In this document: positions 63,401-64,000 of the stretch, one piece after another
How the letters are laid out: the number at the start of each line of letters is the position of its first letter
Numbering within the stretch: position 1 is the stretch's first letter
Origin: Candidatus Gastranaerophilales bacterium
GTDB taxonomy: Bacteria > Cyanobacteriota > Vampirovibrionia > Gastranaerophilales > Gastranaerophilaceae
Direction: 5' to 3'
Assembly (NCBI GenBank): GCA_900768915.1
Contig: CAAGEQ010000022.1
Span: 27,660-91,659 of the forward strand
Length of the DNA: 64,000 nt
The notes under the pieces: generated by a model
What the model was told of the DNA's origin: nothing
The model's database searches: none
The model's input: only the letters and a program-made list of their open reading frames with translations
Program-made: the position numbers and the translations under genes

Positions 63401-63807
63401 ATAAATTCAATTTTGCTAAGGACAAATTAGTTATTTCTGATTTGCAAGGCGATAATGATGTTCTTAATATTGCACAAAAAGCAGACAAATTAACAATCTT
63501 GTTTGATATTAAAAAATCTGCAAGCAAAGGTGAAAGTGCAGTTGGTGATGCATTGTATGTTATCGGCAAAGATTCAAAAGACTTAGCACACGGTATCCAA
63601 ATGAGTGGTATTGATAAAGTTAAGACTGCTGATGGCGATGTAACTGCACCAACAAATACAGACAAAATCGTATCAGATGTTCAAAGTTGGTTAGCGAGTG
63701 CAAATAATAATAACGGTTATGATAGTGTTGCTGATGCTATTAAGGCTAATGATGCTGATTTAGCAAACTTGATTGCAAAATTTGCACCATCACAACCACA
63801 AGTATAA
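60442..63807 (+). CDS. RTX-like calcium-binding secreted protein
   Basis: The 1121-residue acidic protein has no signal peptide and almost no cysteine. Nonapeptide-type repeats occur in about five blocks, such as T-G-A-G-D-D-V-I, G-K-G-N-D-T-I-Y and G-G-K-G-N-D-E-I-Y (near residues 148, 274, 397, 537 and 695). They alternate with a unit containing L-T-Y-D-K-S-D-A-N-K-G-Q. Two units are 381 bp apart and almost identical in part. RTX repeats fold on binding Ca2+ after export. The C-terminus (Y-D-S-V-A-D-A-I-K...F-A-P-S-Q-P-Q-V) probably carries the secretion signal. No enzymatic domain was recognised; adhesin or surface-layer roles are possible. Its exporter is encoded directly upstream. Confidence 0.92.
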   Translation: MAVIEIKENNATLTKKNDEVVITKDDGDITINNSTNKGKDILSFDENDYSKGSFSTAKSGRDLVLTYTESDENSFTQNITIKNYFSKDGRSTSSSIHGYKLGETETKLTDLYINEINEQSYKKNTINGTMFNDLIIGTDNSDKIYTGAGDDVIIASKGNDTIYMNCSDWSTKTLKFEEESDLTYERKGNDLIITVNNSKDNTVTIKDIFKPTFKANLRIDNGTDTSEDKPYIEELLKKEGLLTYDKSDANKGQKIVGTYFDETFIGSDKADKIYTGEGNDTIIASKGNDIIYMNEWGTKTLKFEKKSDLTYTRYGNDLKITVNGSANDTVTIKDIFKPTFKADICIANGEDIEYGNPTLESILKEQGFLTYDKSDANKGQKIVGTYFGDTFIGSDKADKIYTGAGNDTIKSGKGNDTIYINGSGEKTFEFDKGQGDNIILGFNKADEVIINFKDGDNGAITPTFTRYGNDLYINAEYDESNEDLDTNIKISGFFKLTEEEQNKLVGWESNTDLDIIGKGTIYGDDKNNVIEGSLKADKIYTGAGDDTIIADRGNDIINITDSGNKEICISDGDGNDTIYGIFNSTKTNISFMKEGEDTSEQNKNLSFSKSNKDLVIVRKAEIKGKEKQEYTIIKDALNESFENISNKLTINGETIDFSDESLYIQVDIAKQKKNAAGIYEGTDAKDVIHDINKNTIIAGGKGNDEIYLGKKGHTEVIIGDGDGVDIISGVDFDERNSVSINFTEATEFDIAQNQNVENYDYEINTGKGEGAIIDNIANINDNVELVASSEEDKTFDINGNISITSTSKNTNDTYNINYSSWEDIEIEDEGGNDIINFTDSVAENDLVGFFDVAKSSKYEKKLTSDLIITRKNDLDNFINDRELNIISVYNYFDRDGYTINLKNGEDTTQIFKKDENLDALKKDVVNFLKTTKYNTVSEAMIKRNKNIQQGLVDVFADGKNTYNIGHSRKTQTVTDNIGDNDVYNVNNKFNFAKDKLVISDLQGDNDVLNIAQKADKLTILFDIKKSASKGESAVGDALYVIGKDSKDLAHGIQMSGIDKVKTADGDVTAPTNTDKIVSDVQSWLASANNNNGYDSVADAIKANDADLANLIAKFAPSQPQV
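61161..61603 (+). repeat. 381-bp tandem duplication inside the RTX-like gene
   Basis: A 58-bp block (61165-61222) recurs identically at 61546-61603, a shift of 381 bp (127 codons, in frame). The flanking sequence is also similar, with I-F-K-P-T-F-K-A repeated. This marks a recent duplication of a repeat unit. Confidence 0.88.
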
Positions 63808-63837
63808 TAAATTCCATACAGACATGTTATACAAAAC

Positions 63838-63873
63838 AAACAAACCCTGTGTATAATGCACAGGGTTTGTTTT
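63838..63873 (+). terminator. Terminator after the RTX-like gene
   Basis: A 14-pair perfect stem (AAACAAACCCTGTG with CACAGGGTTTGTTT) around a 7-base loop, then a T-run. It lies about 30 bp after the stop. Confidence 0.9.
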
Positions 63874-63879
63874 GTACAG

Positions 63880-63904
63880 AGATGCTGAACTTGTTTCAGC
63901 ATCT
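63880..63904. repeat. Dispersed palindromic repeat, copy 1
   Basis: AGATGCTGAA and TTCAGCATCT form a hairpin around CTTGT. The same sequence family occurs again at 63957-63977. It is a REP-like intergenic palindrome often seen in uncultured bacterial genomes. Confidence 0.8.
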
Positions 63905-63916
63905 CTTCTGTATTAG

Positions 63917-63937
63917 ATTCCGAAACAGATTCGGAAT
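63917..63937. repeat. Second palindrome type
   Basis: ATTCCGAA and TTCGGAAT are perfect arms around ACAGA. It lies between the two copies of the other palindrome. Confidence 0.75.
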
Positions 63938-63954
63938 AACAAGAAACCCAACGG

Positions 63955-63981
63955 TCATGCTGAACTTGTTTCAGCATCTCT
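63955..63981. repeat. Dispersed palindromic repeat, copy 2
   Basis: ATGCTGAA and TTCAGCAT around CTTGT, preceded by GTC; it matches copy 1 over 21 central bases. Confidence 0.8.
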
Positions 63982-64000
63982 TGTTAAATCATATAAATTC

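Noticed and set aside
63717..63977. Reverse-strand frame with L-K-Q-V-Q-H repeats
   Set aside because: It is produced by the palindromic repeats and the antisense of the RTX-like gene; no start signal and no plausible protein.

Overview
The window is a very AT-rich bacterial chromosome segment with dense, mostly housekeeping gene content. It best fits an uncultured gut member of the non-photosynthetic cyanobacterial sister group (Vampirovibrionia/Melainabacteria, order Gastranaerophilales). This is an inference from several signs. There is an outer membrane (lptB plus an LptF/G permease, and a TolC-like channel). There is anaerobic hydrogen metabolism with two [FeFe]-hydrogenase proteins. Ribosomal protein S5 has a cyanobacteria-like core and SSB is short and lacks the acidic tail. 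Finally, many lineage-type hypothetical proteins begin with a short segment containing an N-F-x-A-like motif instead of a signal peptide.

Layout. 1-5602: the start of ddh, tRNA-Gln, ftsH, a small membrane protein and a shortened metH. 5695-8902: a LysM/EF-hand protein and two lineage-type hypotheticals. 9048-17549: ssb, a sugar-acid kinase/pdxA pair, a radical SAM protein, nadK, a 14-repeat TPR protein, an MBL-fold hydrolase and ribD. 17598-26520: leuS, the lptB-lptF/G-glycosidase operon and a 1227-residue protein of unknown function with a recurring Cys/Asp-Gly motif. 26789-30305: an isolated rpsE-rpmD-rplO-secY block and an HD-GYP-like protein. 30452-35271: a five-gene operon joining a catalytic-type and a PAS-bearing sensory-type [FeFe] hydrogenase with two small ferredoxins and a SpoIIE-type phosphatase. 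35381-42460: NUDIX, HAD, ispF, VOC, a DUF6485-like protein, queH, a VKOR-DsbA fusion, a histidine kinase, a HELGH membrane protein and prs. 42626-48588: GNAT, recN, a short SpoIID protein, HU, a lytic transglycosylase, two membrane hypotheticals and tRNA-Val. 48590-55488: a structured intergenic region, trmD and rimM behind a zinc-ribbon/Asn-Arg-Gly-rich protein, a response-regulator kinase, pepA and a hypothetical. 55718-63807: a type I secretion locus (TolC, C39-like ABC exporter, HlyD) followed by an RTX-like protein. The right edge carries dispersed palindromic repeats.

How the genes work together. Envelope biogenesis and remodelling are prominent (LPS export, SpoIID, SLT, LysM, VKOR-DsbA, SecY). 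Two signalling themes recur: soluble two-component kinases and a putative H2- or redox-sensing operon. The type I locus looks like a self-contained exporter with its substrate. Strong promoters can be read before tRNA-Gln, lptB, leuS, rpsE, the hydrogenase operon, prs, hup and tRNA-Val. No CRISPR array, insertion sequence, integrase, prophage or rRNA was seen.
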